This document shows positions 42,566-52,582 of a DNA stretch of 64,000 nt, piece by piece. A program made the position numbers and the translations under genes. The notes under the pieces were generated by a model. The model had not been told where the DNA came from. It saw only the letters and a list, made by a program, of their open reading frames with translations, and did not search any database. Where the stretch lies: NCBI RefSeq assembly GCF_022012335.1, contig NZ_JAKLTO010000001.1:248001-312000 (forward strand). Reading direction: 5' to 3'. Origin of the DNA: Flavobacterium sp. SM15 (lineage in GTDB: Bacteria > Bacteroidota > Bacteroidia > Flavobacteriales > Flavobacteriaceae). The first letter of the stretch is position 1. Each line of letters starts with the position of its first letter.

Positions 42566-43801
42566 ATGTCAGATCTATTATTAACGCCGGAAGCCCGATT
42601 TGCAAAAGAAATCGAGAATCGAAGAAACGAAGACGGAAGCGAACTTTCGGTTTTGAATCTTGGGCCGACACACCCGGCTACCCACGGAATTTTCCAAAAC
42701 ATCCTGTTAATGGATGGAGAACGTATTGTTGATGGAGAAGGAACCGTTGGATACATTCACCGTGCTTTCGAAAAAATTGCCGAAAACCGACCTTTCTACC
42801 AAATCACAGTATTGACTGACCGTATGAACTATTGTTCGGCTCCGATCAACAATATGTGCTGGTGGATGACTTTGGAAAAAGCCTTAGGCATTGAAGTTCC
42901 GAAACGTGTACAATACATGCGAGTGATCGTGATGGAATTGGCGCGTATCGCAGACCATATCATCTGTAACTCTGTATTAGGAGTAGATACGGGAGCCTTA
43001 ACCGGCTTCTTGTACGTGTTCCAGTTCCGCGAAAAAATCTATGAGATTTACGAGGAAATCTGTGGCGCGCGTTTAACGACCAACATGGGACGTATCGGAG
43101 GTTTCGAAAGAGACTGGAGCCCTGCAGTTTGGGAAAAATTGGACAAATTCTTAGAAGAATTCCCTCCTATCTGGGAACAATTCGAAAACCTGTTGACTAG
43201 AAACCGAATCTTTATGGATCGTACCATTAACGTGGGGCCGATTTCTGCAGAAAAAGCGATCAGCTACGGTTTTACAGGTCCTAACCTGCGTGCTGCCGGG
43301 ATAGATTACGACGTGCGTATCGCGCAACCGTATTCTTCCTATGAAGATTTCGACTTTAATATTCCGGTTGGACAATCCGGAGATACTTACGATCGTTTCT
43401 GTGTGCGTAATGCAGAGGTTTGGGAAAGTTTGAGCATCATCAAACAAGCCTTGGCTAAGATGCCTGAAGGCACTTTCCACGCTGATGTTCCGGAATACTA
43501 CCTACCTCCAAAAGAAGACGTGTATTCCACTATGGAATCTTTAATCTGGCACTTTAAAATCGTAATGGGCGAAGTTCCGGTGCCGTTAACCGAAGTATAC
43601 CATGCAGTAGAAGGCGGTAACGGAGAATTAGGTTTCTATTTGATTACCGACGGAAGCCGTACCCCATACAGATTACATTTCAGAAGACCTTGTTTTATAT
43701 ATTATCAGGCATTTAACGATATGGTTAGAGGACAAATGCTATCCGATGCCATTGCAACCTTATCAAGTTTGAACGTAATTGCCGGAGAATTAGACGCTTA
43801 A
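42566..43801 (+). CDS. nuoD: NADH-quinone oxidoreductase subunit D
   Basis: The 49-kDa subunit forms the quinone pocket with NuoB. The 411-residue protein has LGPTHPATHGIFQN (conserved His for quinone binding), GYIHRAFEKIAENRPF, ARIADHIICN, GRIGGFERDW and the C-terminal DGSRTPYRLHFRRPCF block. Its TAA shares one base with the ATG of nuoE, so the two are translationally coupled. Confidence 0.96.
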   Translation: MSDLLLTPEARFAKEIENRRNEDGSELSVLNLGPTHPATHGIFQNILLMDGERIVDGEGTVGYIHRAFEKIAENRPFYQITVLTDRMNYCSAPINNMCWWMTLEKALGIEVPKRVQYMRVIVMELARIADHIICNSVLGVDTGALTGFLYVFQFREKIYEIYEEICGARLTTNMGRIGGFERDWSPAVWEKLDKFLEEFPPIWEQFENLLTRNRIFMDRTINVGPISAEKAISYGFTGPNLRAAGIDYDVRIAQPYSSYEDFDFNIPVGQSGDTYDRFCVRNAEVWESLSIIKQALAKMPEGTFHADVPEYYLPPKEDVYSTMESLIWHFKIVMGEVPVPLTEVYHAVEGGNGELGFYLITDGSRTPYRLHFRRPCFIYYQAFNDMVRGQMLSDAIATLSSLNVIAGELDA

Positions 43802-44337
43802 TGATTATGGAAAAATATATCTACAAACAGGATATCAACATCACTCCCGAATTGATGGTGCGTATCAACGAACTGATCAGCCACTATCCGGAAGACAAAA
43901 GAAAATCGGCTTTATTACCAGTACTGCATGAAGTTCAGGATGCTCACGATAACTGGTTGAGCTACGAACTACAAGACAAAGTAGCCGAAATCCTAAACAT
44001 TCAACCGATTGAAGTATACGAAGTGGTTTCCTTTTATACCATGTTCAATCAAAAACCGATTGGGAAATACATGTTCGAGTTTTGCAGAACCTCTTGTTGT
44101 GCAACACGCGGTGTGGAAGATTTAATGGACTACACTTGCAGTAAATTGGGCATCAAAGAAGGAGAAACTACCGTTGATGGCATGTTTACCGTGGTAGGCG
44201 TGGAATGTTTAGGCGCTTGTGGTTATGCTCCAATGATGCAAATCGGGGATTTCTACCACGAGAATTTAAACCAGGAAAAAGTAGATCAGTTAATCGCCGA
44301 CTGCAGAGCCGGTAAAGTAACGTTACACGATAAATAA
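43801..44337 (+). CDS. nuoE: NADH-quinone oxidoreductase subunit E
   Basis: The 178-residue 24-kDa-type subunit holds a [2Fe-2S] cluster. Ligands are in FCRTSCCATRG (C-x4-C) and ECLGACGYAP (C-x3-C), after the conserved IYEVVSFYTMFNQKP region. Start is ATG 43801 (MIMEKYI); a second ATG two codons later is also possible. With NuoF and NuoG it forms the NADH-dehydrogenase module, so this complex is an NADH-using one and not the ferredoxin-type lacking NuoEFG. Confidence 0.95.
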   Translation: MIMEKYIYKQDINITPELMVRINELISHYPEDKRKSALLPVLHEVQDAHDNWLSYELQDKVAEILNIQPIEVYEVVSFYTMFNQKPIGKYMFEFCRTSCCATRGVEDLMDYTCSKLGIKEGETTVDGMFTVVGVECLGACGYAPMMQIGDFYHENLNQEKVDQLIADCRAGKVTLHDK

Positions 44338-44341
44338 TACC

Positions 44342-45709
44342 ATGGGAAGAAAGATATTATTAGATAAGATAAACATTCCGGGTATCAAAACCTATGAAGT
44401 ATACCGCCAAAACGGAGGGTATGCTTCTGTGGAAAAAGCATTAAAAGCGATGACGCCGGATGAAGTAACCGAGGAAGTAAAAACTTCAGGACTTCGCGGA
44501 CGTGGTGGTGCAGGATTCCCAATGGGATTGAAGTGGAGTTTCATCGATAAAAAATCAGGAAAACCAAGACACCTTGTTTGTAACGCCGACGAATCCGAAC
44601 CGGGAACCTTCAAGGACCGTTACCTAATGGAATACATCCCCCACTTGCTAATCGAAGGAATGATTACTTCAAGTTATGCTTTAGGCGCGAACCTGTCGTA
44701 CATCTACATTCGTGGCGAATACATGTGGGTTTATAAAATTCTGGAAAGAGCCATCAAAGAAGCCTATGCAGCCGGATGGTTAGGCAAAAACATCCTAGGA
44801 AGCGGATTCGACCTGGACTTGCACGTTCATTGTGGCGCGGGTGCTTACATCTGCGGTGAAGAAACGGCATTAATCGAATCGTTGGAAGGAAAAAGAGGAA
44901 ATCCGAGAATCAAACCACCCTTCCCTGCTGTTAGCGGATTGTGGTCAAATCCTACCGTGGTAAACAACGTAGAATCCATTTCTGCAGTGCCATGGATTGT
45001 GATGAATTCCGGAGAAGAATACGCGAAAATCGGTGTTGGTCGTTCAACCGGTACAAAACTGATTTCAGCATCAGGACACATTAAAAATCCGGGGGTTTAT
45101 GAAATCGAATTAGGATTATCCGTAGACGAGTTCATGAATTCCGACGAATATTTAGGAGGAATGTTAAACGACAGACCGTTAAAGGCTTTAGTGCCGGGTG
45201 GTTCTTCGGTGCCAATTCTTCCTGCTAATTTAATATTCAAAACCGCTAACGGTGAAGACCGTTTGATGACCTACGAGTCACTATCCGATGGAGGTTTCGC
45301 TACAGGTTCCATGTTAGGTTCCGGAGGATTCATCGTGTACAACGACACCACTTGTATCGTTCGCAACACTTGGAATTTCTCCCGTTTCTACCACCACGAA
45401 TCATGTGGGCAATGTACCCCATGTCGTGAAGGAACTGGTTGGTTGGAGAAAATCTTACACCGTATCGAAAACGGTCACGGTCGTGAGGAAGATATCGAAC
45501 TGTTGTGGAGCATTCAGAGCAAAATCGAAGGAAACACGATTTGCCCATTAGGAGATGCTGCTTCTTGGCCTGTTGCGGCGGCGATCCGTCACTTCAGAGA
45601 AGAATTTGAATACCACGTTCGTTTCCCTGAAAAAGTAAAAAACAGAGACCACTTTGTAAACGAGCCTTTTGAAAAAGTTCGTCACTTAGTTGGAAAAACC
45701 ATAGTATAA
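44342..45709 (+). CDS. nuoF: NADH-quinone oxidoreductase subunit F
   Basis: The 51-kDa subunit binds FMN and NADH and takes the first electrons. The 455-residue protein has the NADH/FMN motif LRGRGGAGFPMGLKW, NADESEPGTFKDR, CGAGAYICGEETALIESLEG and the [4Fe-4S] N3 ligands CGQCTPCREGTGW with a distal Cys in NTICPLGD. It begins four bases after nuoE ends and is followed by a 50-base gap containing a short AAGTTGAAAA repeat before nuoG. Confidence 0.96.
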   Translation: MGRKILLDKINIPGIKTYEVYRQNGGYASVEKALKAMTPDEVTEEVKTSGLRGRGGAGFPMGLKWSFIDKKSGKPRHLVCNADESEPGTFKDRYLMEYIPHLLIEGMITSSYALGANLSYIYIRGEYMWVYKILERAIKEAYAAGWLGKNILGSGFDLDLHVHCGAGAYICGEETALIESLEGKRGNPRIKPPFPAVSGLWSNPTVVNNVESISAVPWIVMNSGEEYAKIGVGRSTGTKLISASGHIKNPGVYEIELGLSVDEFMNSDEYLGGMLNDRPLKALVPGGSSVPILPANLIFKTANGEDRLMTYESLSDGGFATGSMLGSGGFIVYNDTTCIVRNTWNFSRFYHHESCGQCTPCREGTGWLEKILHRIENGHGREEDIELLWSIQSKIEGNTICPLGDAASWPVAAAIRHFREEFEYHVRFPEKVKNRDHFVNEPFEKVRHLVGKTIV

Positions 45710-45759
45710 CCCAAGTCGAAAGTTGAAAAAGTAAGTTTTTCGCTTTAAACAAAAGCAAT

Positions 45760-46788
45760 ATGAAAGTAACAATAGACGGTCAGGAAATACACGTAGAACC
45801 GGGGACCACCATCCTGCAGGCTGCGCGAATGATTGGAGGCGAGTCCGTACCGCCGGCGATGTGCTACTACTCCAAATTACAAGGAAGTGGCGGAAAATGT
45901 CGTTGTTGTCTGGTGGAAGTATCGAAAGGTAGTGACGCCAACCCTACTCCTATGCCTAAATTGGTAGCCTCGTGTGTTACCGGTGTAATGGACGGTATGG
46001 AAGTGAACAGTAAAAATTCTGCCCGTGTGGAAGAAGCAAGAAAATCGGTTACCGAGTTTTTGTTAATCAACCACCCGCTGGATTGCCCGGTATGTGATCA
46101 GGCCGGAGAATGTGATTTACAAAACTTGAGTTTCCAGCACGGAAAATCCGAAACGCGTTTCATCGAAGAAAAAAGAACCTTCGAACCGGAAGATATCGGT
46201 CCAAACATTCAATTACACATGAACCGTTGCATTTTGTGCCAGCGTTGTGTACTGACAGCGGACCAATTAACCGACGGACGCGTACACGGAGTAATCAGCC
46301 GTGGAGATCATGCACAGATTTCGACTTGTTTATCCAAAGCGATTGACAACGAGTTTTCCGGAAACATGATCGACGTATGTCCGGTTGGAGCTTTAACCGA
46401 TAAAACCTTCCGTTTCAAATCAAGAGTTTGGTTCAACAAACCGTACAACGCACACAGAAATTGTGATAAATGTTGTGGAAAAACTACCGTTTGGATGTTT
46501 GGAAACGAAATTCAGCGTGTAACGGCCCGTAAAGATGAGTACCATGAAGTGGAAGAATTCATCTGTAACACTTGTCGTTTCGACAAAAAAGAAGTGAACG
46601 ATTGGGTAATCGAAGGACCTCGTAAATTCGAGAAGTTCTCGGTGATCAACCGAAATAATTATGCGCTTCACGCTCCAAAAGTGGAAATCAAAACCGAAAA
46701 ACACATTTTGGAAGGACGCGATCAGGATCAGAAACGCATCAGTATGATCGAAGTTCCTGAAAACACTAATGGTAATTCAAATTCATAA
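45760..46788 (+). CDS. nuoG: NADH-quinone oxidoreductase subunit G, short form
   Basis: This 342-residue subunit holds only the N-terminal electron-transfer part of NuoG. The [2Fe-2S] site is Cys35, Cys47, Cys50 and Cys72. HPLDCPVCDQAGEC gives the His/Cys-ligated cluster, CILCQRCV with CPVGALTD the next one, and CDKCC plus CNTC an N7-like site. The large molybdopterin-oxidoreductase-like domain of the usual protein (about 900 residues in E. coli) is absent, and nuoH begins three bases after the stop, so it is not merely split off. The end is low-complexity (NTNGNSNS). I believe short NuoG is common in Flavobacteriia, but have not checked. Confidence 0.9.
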   Translation: MKVTIDGQEIHVEPGTTILQAARMIGGESVPPAMCYYSKLQGSGGKCRCCLVEVSKGSDANPTPMPKLVASCVTGVMDGMEVNSKNSARVEEARKSVTEFLLINHPLDCPVCDQAGECDLQNLSFQHGKSETRFIEEKRTFEPEDIGPNIQLHMNRCILCQRCVLTADQLTDGRVHGVISRGDHAQISTCLSKAIDNEFSGNMIDVCPVGALTDKTFRFKSRVWFNKPYNAHRNCDKCCGKTTVWMFGNEIQRVTARKDEYHEVEEFICNTCRFDKKEVNDWVIEGPRKFEKFSVINRNNYALHAPKVEIKTEKHILEGRDQDQKRISMIEVPENTNGNSNS

Positions 46789-46791
46789 GAA

Positions 46792-47841
46792 ATGGACAGT
46801 GCAATTATCATAGAAAAAGGAATTTTTATCCTAGCTATTTTCGCCGTGACGATGTTTATGGCGATGTATTCTACCCTTGCAGAACGTAAAATTGCTGCAT
46901 GGTTACAAGACCGTATCGGTCCGAACCGCGCGGGTAAAGGAGGAATCTTACAACCTTTGGCCGATGGTTTGAAACTTTTCGCTAAAGAAGAATTCATGCC
47001 AAGTACCCAAAACACGTTCTTGTTCGTTTTAGGTCCGGCGATTTCCATGTCGATGGCTTTGATGACCAGTGCCGTTATTCCTTGGGGTGACAAACTGGAA
47101 ATCGGTGGTAGAACCGTAATCCTTCAGGCTACTGATATCGATGTGGCGATGTTGTATATCTTCGCGGTACTGTCCGTGGGAGTTTACGGAATTATGATCG
47201 GAGGTTGGGCTTCTAACAATAAATTCTCATTAATGAGTGCCATGCGTGCGTCTTCCCAGATGATTTCTTACGAAGTAGCAATGGGATTGGCTATTATCGC
47301 TTTAATTATGGCAACCGGAACCTTGAGTGTACGTGAAATCGCAGCGCAACAATCTGGTTTTTGGAACGACGGTTGGTTTACTTGGAACGTGTTTAAACAC
47401 CCGGTAAGTTTCCTAATCTTCTTAGTATGTTCTTTTGCGGAAACCAACAGAACACCGTTTGACTTAGCAGAATGTGAGGCAGAGCTAATCGGTGGACACC
47501 ACACGGAATATTCTTCGATGAAAATGGGATTCTATTTGTTCGGGGAATATGCGGCGATGTTTATTTCCTCCGCAATTCTATCTATTTTATACTTCGGAGC
47601 TTACAACTACCCAGGGTTTCAATGGGCTGTTGAGAACTGGGGCGTAAATGTGGCAAACATCCTAGGAATCATTGCTTTATTTGCTAAAATCTGTTTCTTC
47701 ATCTTCTTCTATATGTGGGTACGTTGGACGATTCCACGTTTCCGTTACGACCAGTTAATGAACTTAGGATGGAAAATGTTGATTCCATTAGCAATCGCTA
47801 ATATTGTGATTACGGGATTGGTAATTATACTAACCCAATAA
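46792..47841 (+). CDS. nuoH: NADH-quinone oxidoreductase subunit H
   Basis: Membrane subunit joining the peripheral arm to the proton-pumping arm and forming part of the quinone tunnel. The 349-residue, eight-helix protein has the signatures ERKIAAWLQDRIGPNRAGK near the start, LADGLKLFAKEEFMP, ETNRTPFDLAECEAELIGG and WVRWTIPRFRYDQLM. It begins three bases after nuoG. Confidence 0.96.
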   Translation: MDSAIIIEKGIFILAIFAVTMFMAMYSTLAERKIAAWLQDRIGPNRAGKGGILQPLADGLKLFAKEEFMPSTQNTFLFVLGPAISMSMALMTSAVIPWGDKLEIGGRTVILQATDIDVAMLYIFAVLSVGVYGIMIGGWASNNKFSLMSAMRASSQMISYEVAMGLAIIALIMATGTLSVREIAAQQSGFWNDGWFTWNVFKHPVSFLIFLVCSFAETNRTPFDLAECEAELIGGHHTEYSSMKMGFYLFGEYAAMFISSAILSILYFGAYNYPGFQWAVENWGVNVANILGIIALFAKICFFIFFYMWVRWTIPRFRYDQLMNLGWKMLIPLAIANIVITGLVIILTQ

Positions 47842-47852
47842 ATTTGTAAGAG

Positions 47853-48395
47853 ATGTCATTAGATACCATTTCATTATCAGGAAAGAAAAAAGAGGTTTCC
47901 AACAAGAAGATGACCTTCTGGGAAAGCCTTTATCTGGTTGCGATCTTCAAGGGATTGATGATTACCATTCGTCACTTGTTCCAGAGAAAAGTAACCATTA
48001 AATATCCGGAGGAAAAACGTCCGTTAAGCCCGGTTTACCGTGGTCAGCACATGCTAAAACGCGACGAATTCGGTAGAGAAAATTGTACCGCTTGTGGTAT
48101 GTGTGCCGTAGCTTGTCCTGCAGAAGCGATTACCATGAAAGCAGCGGAAAGAAAACCGGACGAAAAGCTATTGTACCGCGAGGAAAAATATGCCGAAATC
48201 TACGAAATCAACATGCTGCGTTGCATTTTCTGCGGTTTGTGTGAGGAAGCGTGTCCAAAAGACGCTATTTACTTAACCGAAACCAAAGTAATGGTTCCTT
48301 CGGCTAGTAAACGTGAAGATTTCATCTTCGGAAAAGACAAATTAGTGATGCCTCTTACCGAGGCTATGAAAAACCGTCAAAATCAGTTGAGTTAA
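47853..48395 (+). CDS. nuoI: NADH-quinone oxidoreductase subunit I
   Basis: The 180-residue peripheral subunit carries two [4Fe-4S] clusters in ferredoxin motifs: CTACGMCAVACPAEAI and CIFCGLCEEACPKDAI. An N-terminal helix region (about 18-50) attaches it to the membrane part. It lies between nuoH (11-base gap) and nuoJ (one-base gap), the standard order. Confidence 0.96.
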   Translation: MSLDTISLSGKKKEVSNKKMTFWESLYLVAIFKGLMITIRHLFQRKVTIKYPEEKRPLSPVYRGQHMLKRDEFGRENCTACGMCAVACPAEAITMKAAERKPDEKLLYREEKYAEIYEINMLRCIFCGLCEEACPKDAIYLTETKVMVPSASKREDFIFGKDKLVMPLTEAMKNRQNQLS

Positions 48396-48396
48396 T

Positions 48397-48915
48397 ATGG
48401 GAATGGGAGAAATTATTTTTTACGCGTTAGCCACTATTACCCTTGGAACTGCTTTATTGACCATTTTCAGCAGAAACCCAATTCATAGTGCCTTGTCTTT
48501 GGTGGTTTGTTTCTTTTCAATTGCCGGACATTATTTATTACTGAATGCTCAGTTTTTAGCCATAGTACACATCATTGTTTATTCAGGAGCAATCATGATT
48601 TTGATGCTTTTCACCATCATGCTTATGAACCTGAACAAAGACGACGAATCGCATAAACCAATCGCCGCTAAAATTGCTGCCACCATTGCCTTCTGCTTGG
48701 TTGGACTTGTTTTATTAGCCGGTTTATTGCGCACAAAACCAGTAGTGGAAAGCTACTACTACTCAGGTGAAGACTTCCAGTCGATTAAAGTGCTTGGAAA
48801 AGTATTGTTGAACGAATATATGGTACCGTTTGAATTTGCTTCCGTATTGTTATTGGTGGCAATGATCGGAGCGGTGTTGATATCCAAAAAAGAAAAAGAA
48901 AAAAGCCTAAAATAA
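48397..48915 (+). CDS. nuoJ: NADH-quinone oxidoreductase subunit J
   Basis: The 172-residue membrane subunit has about five helices. It includes the NuoJ-type segments [29 protein letters not shown] and [20 protein letters not shown] (the pi-bulge helix region), and ends with [17 protein letters not shown]. It follows nuoI after one base and precedes nuoK after one base. Confidence 0.94.
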   Translation: MGMGEIIFYALATITLGTALLTIFSRNPIHSALSLVVCFFSIAGHYLLLNAQFLAIVHIIVYSGAIMILMLFTIMLMNLNKDDESHKPIAAKIAATIAFCLVGLVLLAGLLRTKPVVESYYYSGEDFQSIKVLGKVLLNEYMVPFEFASVLLLVAMIGAVLISKKEKEKSLK

Positions 48916-48916
48916 T

Positions 48917-49237
48917 ATGGAAACGATTTTAAAAGAAATTGGGGTAGAAACCTACTTGTACCTGTCCGCCTTATTATTCAGCATAGGCGTTTTCGGAATT
49001 TTATTTAGAAGAAATGCCATCGTAATGTTCATGTCTATTGAAATTATGCTGAATGCCGTGAATATGATGTTGGTCGCTTTCTCTACTTACCATCAGGATG
49101 CTTCCGGACAAGTGTTCGTATTCTTCTCGATGGCGGTTGCTGCTGCCGAAGTAGCAGTCGGACTAGCGATTCTGGTATCAATTTTCAGAAACCACGGATC
49201 GGTAGATATTGACAATTTAAAGAATTTAAAAGGATAA
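48917..49237 (+). CDS. nuoK: NADH-quinone oxidoreductase subunit K
   Basis: The 106-residue, three-helix antiporter-like subunit contains the conserved Glu in [15 protein letters not shown] (helix 2) and a second acidic residue in [14 protein letters not shown] (helix 3), both used in proton translocation. Size is typical (about 100). nuoL starts six bases after its stop. Confidence 0.95.
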   Translation: METILKEIGVETYLYLSALLFSIGVFGILFRRNAIVMFMSIEIMLNAVNMMLVAFSTYHQDASGQVFVFFSMAVAAAEVAVGLAILVSIFRNHGSVDIDNLKNLKG

Positions 49238-49243
49238 GCCCGA

Positions 49244-51124
49244 ATGGAGACAAGTTTAGTTTTACTCTTATTGTTGGCCCCGTTTGTTGGGTTTTTATCT
49301 AATGTTTTTATAGGAAAGCAATTCGGCAGAACCGGTTCCGGAGTTTTGGGAACTTTGGCTGTTGTGGCTTCTTTTATTGCTACTGTTATTTTCTTCATGC
49401 AGGTGAACACCACCAAAGAACCGATCAACATTCATTTGTTCGATTGGATTGCCATGGGGAAATTCAGCATTGGTTTTGACATTTTATTAGATCAGTTGTC
49501 TTTATTGTGGCTTATGTTCGTTACAGGAATTGGTGCGCTAATTCATATGTATTCGATCAGCTACATGCACGACGACGAGAATACACACAAATTCTTCTCT
49601 TACTTAAACCTGTTCGTTTTCTTTATGATCATGTTGGTGGTGGGAAGTAATTTACTGATCATGTTCATCGGATGGGAAGGTGTTGGATTATGTTCCTACC
49701 TACTTATCGGATTCTGGTACAAAAACCAGGATTATAACGATGCAGCTAAAAAAGCGTTCATCATGAACCGTATCGGAGATTTAGGTTTCCTTATCGGAAT
49801 CTTCATCATCGGTTATTTGTTCAACACGTTGGATTTCGTTGCCTTGAAACAAGCAATCTTAGCTGGTAACGGGACTGCGAATGTAGCTTTAATCGGAACA
49901 GCAGCTTTATGTTTATTCATCGGTGCTTCCGGTAAATCGGCGCAAATTCCATTGTACACTTGGCTTCCGGATGCGATGGCAGGACCTACTCCGGTTTCAG
50001 CTTTAATCCACGCTGCCACGATGGTTACCGCTGGTATCTTTATGATTACCCGTTTAAACTTTTTGTTCGAATTGGCACCCGATGTAAAAATGATCATTGC
50101 TGTTGTTGGGGTATTTACCGCTTTAGTAGCAGCTGCTATCGGATTAGTTCAAAACGACATTAAAAAAGTATTGGCTTACTCAACCGTATCGCAATTAGGA
50201 TTGATGTTCTTAGCTTTGGGATTAGGCGCTTATGAAGTAGCCGTTTTCCACGTGATTACGCATGCGTTCTTCAAAGCCTGTTTGTTCTTAGGTTCAGGTT
50301 CGGTAATTCACGCATTACACGGTGAGCAGGATATGCGTAATATGGGTGGTTTGAGAAAAGCCATGCCAATTACATTTATGACGATGTTAATTTCAACATT
50401 AGCTATTTCAGGAATCTTTCCATTTGCAGGATTCTGGTCGAAAGATGAAATCTTATTGACTGCTTTTCACGGAAATACCGTATTATGGGTGTTAGGATCG
50501 ATTGCATCTATCATGACCGCTTTTTATATGTTCCGTTTGATGTTCCTTACGTTCTTCGGAGAATTCAGAGGAACTGAAGAGCAGAAACATCATTTACACG
50601 AAAGTCCGGCTTTAATTACGGTTCCTTTAATCGTTTTGGCGGCTTTGGCTGCAATTGGTGGAGCAATTAACTTGCCGGGAAGCAACTGGTTGAACCACTA
50701 TTTAGCTCCGTTGTTCAAAGGACACGAAGCGCATCATTTAGACAACACGGCTTATATGTTGATGGGAATTGCAACGGTAGGTGCTTTAATTGGCATCGGT
50801 ATCGCCTACAGCATGTACATCAGCAAAAAACAAGTTCCGGAAGCAGACGATAAAGTTCAAGGTTTACATAAAGTATTGGCTAATAAATTTTATTTGGATG
50901 AAGTCTATATGGCCGTTATTGTTAAACCGATTTACGCTTTAGCGAAATTCTCCCGCGATTATATCGAAAAAGGGCTTTCCAACATCGTGTTCGGTTTTGG
51001 AACGGTAGCCGACGGCTTAGCTTTACAAGGTAAAAAATTGCAGAACGGGAACATTGGTTTCTACCTGTTTGCCTTTGTATTCGGACTTTGTTCGATAGTA
51101 TATTATTTATTCTTTGTACGATAA
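49244..51124 (+). CDS. nuoL: NADH-quinone oxidoreductase subunit L
   Basis: The distal antiporter-like proton-pumping subunit with the long lateral helix. The 626 residues include GWEGVGLCSYLLIGFW (helix with key Glu), KSAQIPLYTWLPDAMAGPTPVSALIHAATMV (with conserved Lys), NDIKKVLAYSTVSQLGLMFLALG and HAFFKACLFLGSGSVIH. The C-terminal helix region is about 540-626. Its stop at 51124 lies ten bases before the nuoM ATG. Confidence 0.96.
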   Translation: METSLVLLLLLAPFVGFLSNVFIGKQFGRTGSGVLGTLAVVASFIATVIFFMQVNTTKEPINIHLFDWIAMGKFSIGFDILLDQLSLLWLMFVTGIGALIHMYSISYMHDDENTHKFFSYLNLFVFFMIMLVVGSNLLIMFIGWEGVGLCSYLLIGFWYKNQDYNDAAKKAFIMNRIGDLGFLIGIFIIGYLFNTLDFVALKQAILAGNGTANVALIGTAALCLFIGASGKSAQIPLYTWLPDAMAGPTPVSALIHAATMVTAGIFMITRLNFLFELAPDVKMIIAVVGVFTALVAAAIGLVQNDIKKVLAYSTVSQLGLMFLALGLGAYEVAVFHVITHAFFKACLFLGSGSVIHALHGEQDMRNMGGLRKAMPITFMTMLISTLAISGIFPFAGFWSKDEILLTAFHGNTVLWVLGSIASIMTAFYMFRLMFLTFFGEFRGTEEQKHHLHESPALITVPLIVLAALAAIGGAINLPGSNWLNHYLAPLFKGHEAHHLDNTAYMLMGIATVGALIGIGIAYSMYISKKQVPEADDKVQGLHKVLANKFYLDEVYMAVIVKPIYALAKFSRDYIEKGLSNIVFGFGTVADGLALQGKKLQNGNIGFYLFAFVFGLCSIVYYLFFVR

Positions 51125-51134
51125 TCTCATAAAA

Positions 51135-52568
51135 ATGGACGTAACTCTATTACTCATACTTTTATTGATTGGAGCATTAGCCACCTATTTCTCAGGAAAT
51201 GGCTTGGCTTCCAAAGTAGCCCTGTTTTTCAGTGTGGCGGCTTTGGGTGTTTCGTTGGCCCTTTTAAATCAATTTTCTCAAGGAACCGACATCGGTTTTT
51301 CGGCTCAATGGATTAAAAATCCAAATGTATTGTTTGCCTTAAAAGCAGACGGTTTATCCATAGCGATGGTGCTTTTGACCACAGCTTTAACACCGTTAAT
51401 TATTCTTTCAGGTTTTGGAAACAATTTCAGTAACGCGAAGAATTACTATGCTTTAGTATTGTTCATGGCATTTGCGATGATTGGTACTTTCCTGGCATCA
51501 GACGGTTTTGTCTATTACATCTTCTGGGAACTTTCGTTGATTCCGATTTACTTTATCGCCTTAATTTGGGGGAACGGTGATGCGGAAGAACGTAAAAAAG
51601 CAGTAATCAAATTCTTTATCTATACTTTCGCAGGATCGTTGTTCATGTTGGCGGCTTTCATCTACTTGTACCAAAAAGCGGGATGTTTTAAATGGGATGT
51701 ATTGGTAGGACTGAATTTATCATCTACTGAAGAATTCTGGATTTTTTTAGCTTTCTTCTTAGCCTATGCGATTAAAATTCCTTTGATCCCGTTCCACACT
51801 TGGCAGGCGAACGTATACCAAAAAGCACCGACTATCGGAACGATGCTATTATCCGGTATCATGCTAAAAATGGGACTGTACTCCGTTTTACGTTGGCAAT
51901 TGCCCCTTGCACCAAACGCTGCCAAAGAATTACAGTACGTAATCATCGGAATGGCGCTTGCCGGAGTGATTTATGGTTCCATCGTAGCTTTAAAGCAAAA
52001 AGATTTAAAGAAATTATTGGCTTACTCATCACTTGCACACGTTGGTTTAATCGCTGCGGGATGTTATGTTATGAATATGGACGGTTTACGCGGAGCTGTT
52101 TTACAGATGATTGCTCACGGATTCGTAATCGTTGGTTTGTTCTTCGCTGCAGAAGTAATTTACAGACGCTATGAAACACGAACCATCAGTGAAATGGGTG
52201 GTATTCGTCAGCAAACTCCAAAATTCTCCTCCATGTTCATGATTTTGGTCTTGGCTTCCGTAGCCTTGCCGGGAACATTTAATTTTGTGGGAGAGTTCAC
52301 TGTTCTATACAGTTTATTTACAGAAAATATGGCGTTCGCTGTTATCGGTGGAACCACGATTATATTAGGAGCGTTCTATATGTTGAGAATGTTCCAGCAT
52401 GCGATGTTGGGTGAAACCAATGCAAGAGCTTTTGCCGATGTAACTTTATCGGAGGGAATTGTATTTGTAGCTGTTATCGGTTTCTTATTATTCTTCGGAT
52501 TGTACCCGAAACCGATAATCGAGCTGATCACACCAAGCATCCAGGAAATTTTAGTACACGTTAAATAA
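51135..52568 (+). CDS. nuoM: NADH-quinone oxidoreductase subunit M
   Basis: The 477-residue antiporter-like subunit pumps protons. It shows FWELSLIPIYFIALIWG (conserved Glu), FLAYAIKIPLIPFHTWQANVYQKAPTIGTMLLSGIMLKMG and QKDLKKLLAYSSLAHVGLIAAG. ATG 51135 (MDVTLLL) is chosen because the frame's earlier ATG at 51114 lies inside nuoL. It is followed by nuoN after 14 bases. Confidence 0.95.
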   Translation: MDVTLLLILLLIGALATYFSGNGLASKVALFFSVAALGVSLALLNQFSQGTDIGFSAQWIKNPNVLFALKADGLSIAMVLLTTALTPLIILSGFGNNFSNAKNYYALVLFMAFAMIGTFLASDGFVYYIFWELSLIPIYFIALIWGNGDAEERKKAVIKFFIYTFAGSLFMLAAFIYLYQKAGCFKWDVLVGLNLSSTEEFWIFLAFFLAYAIKIPLIPFHTWQANVYQKAPTIGTMLLSGIMLKMGLYSVLRWQLPLAPNAAKELQYVIIGMALAGVIYGSIVALKQKDLKKLLAYSSLAHVGLIAAGCYVMNMDGLRGAVLQMIAHGFVIVGLFFAAEVIYRRYETRTISEMGGIRQQTPKFSSMFMILVLASVALPGTFNFVGEFTVLYSLFTENMAFAVIGGTTIILGAFYMLRMFQHAMLGETNARAFADVTLSEGIVFVAVIGFLLFFGLYPKPIIELITPSIQEILVHVK

Positions 52569-52582
52569 TTTAGACCTACAGA

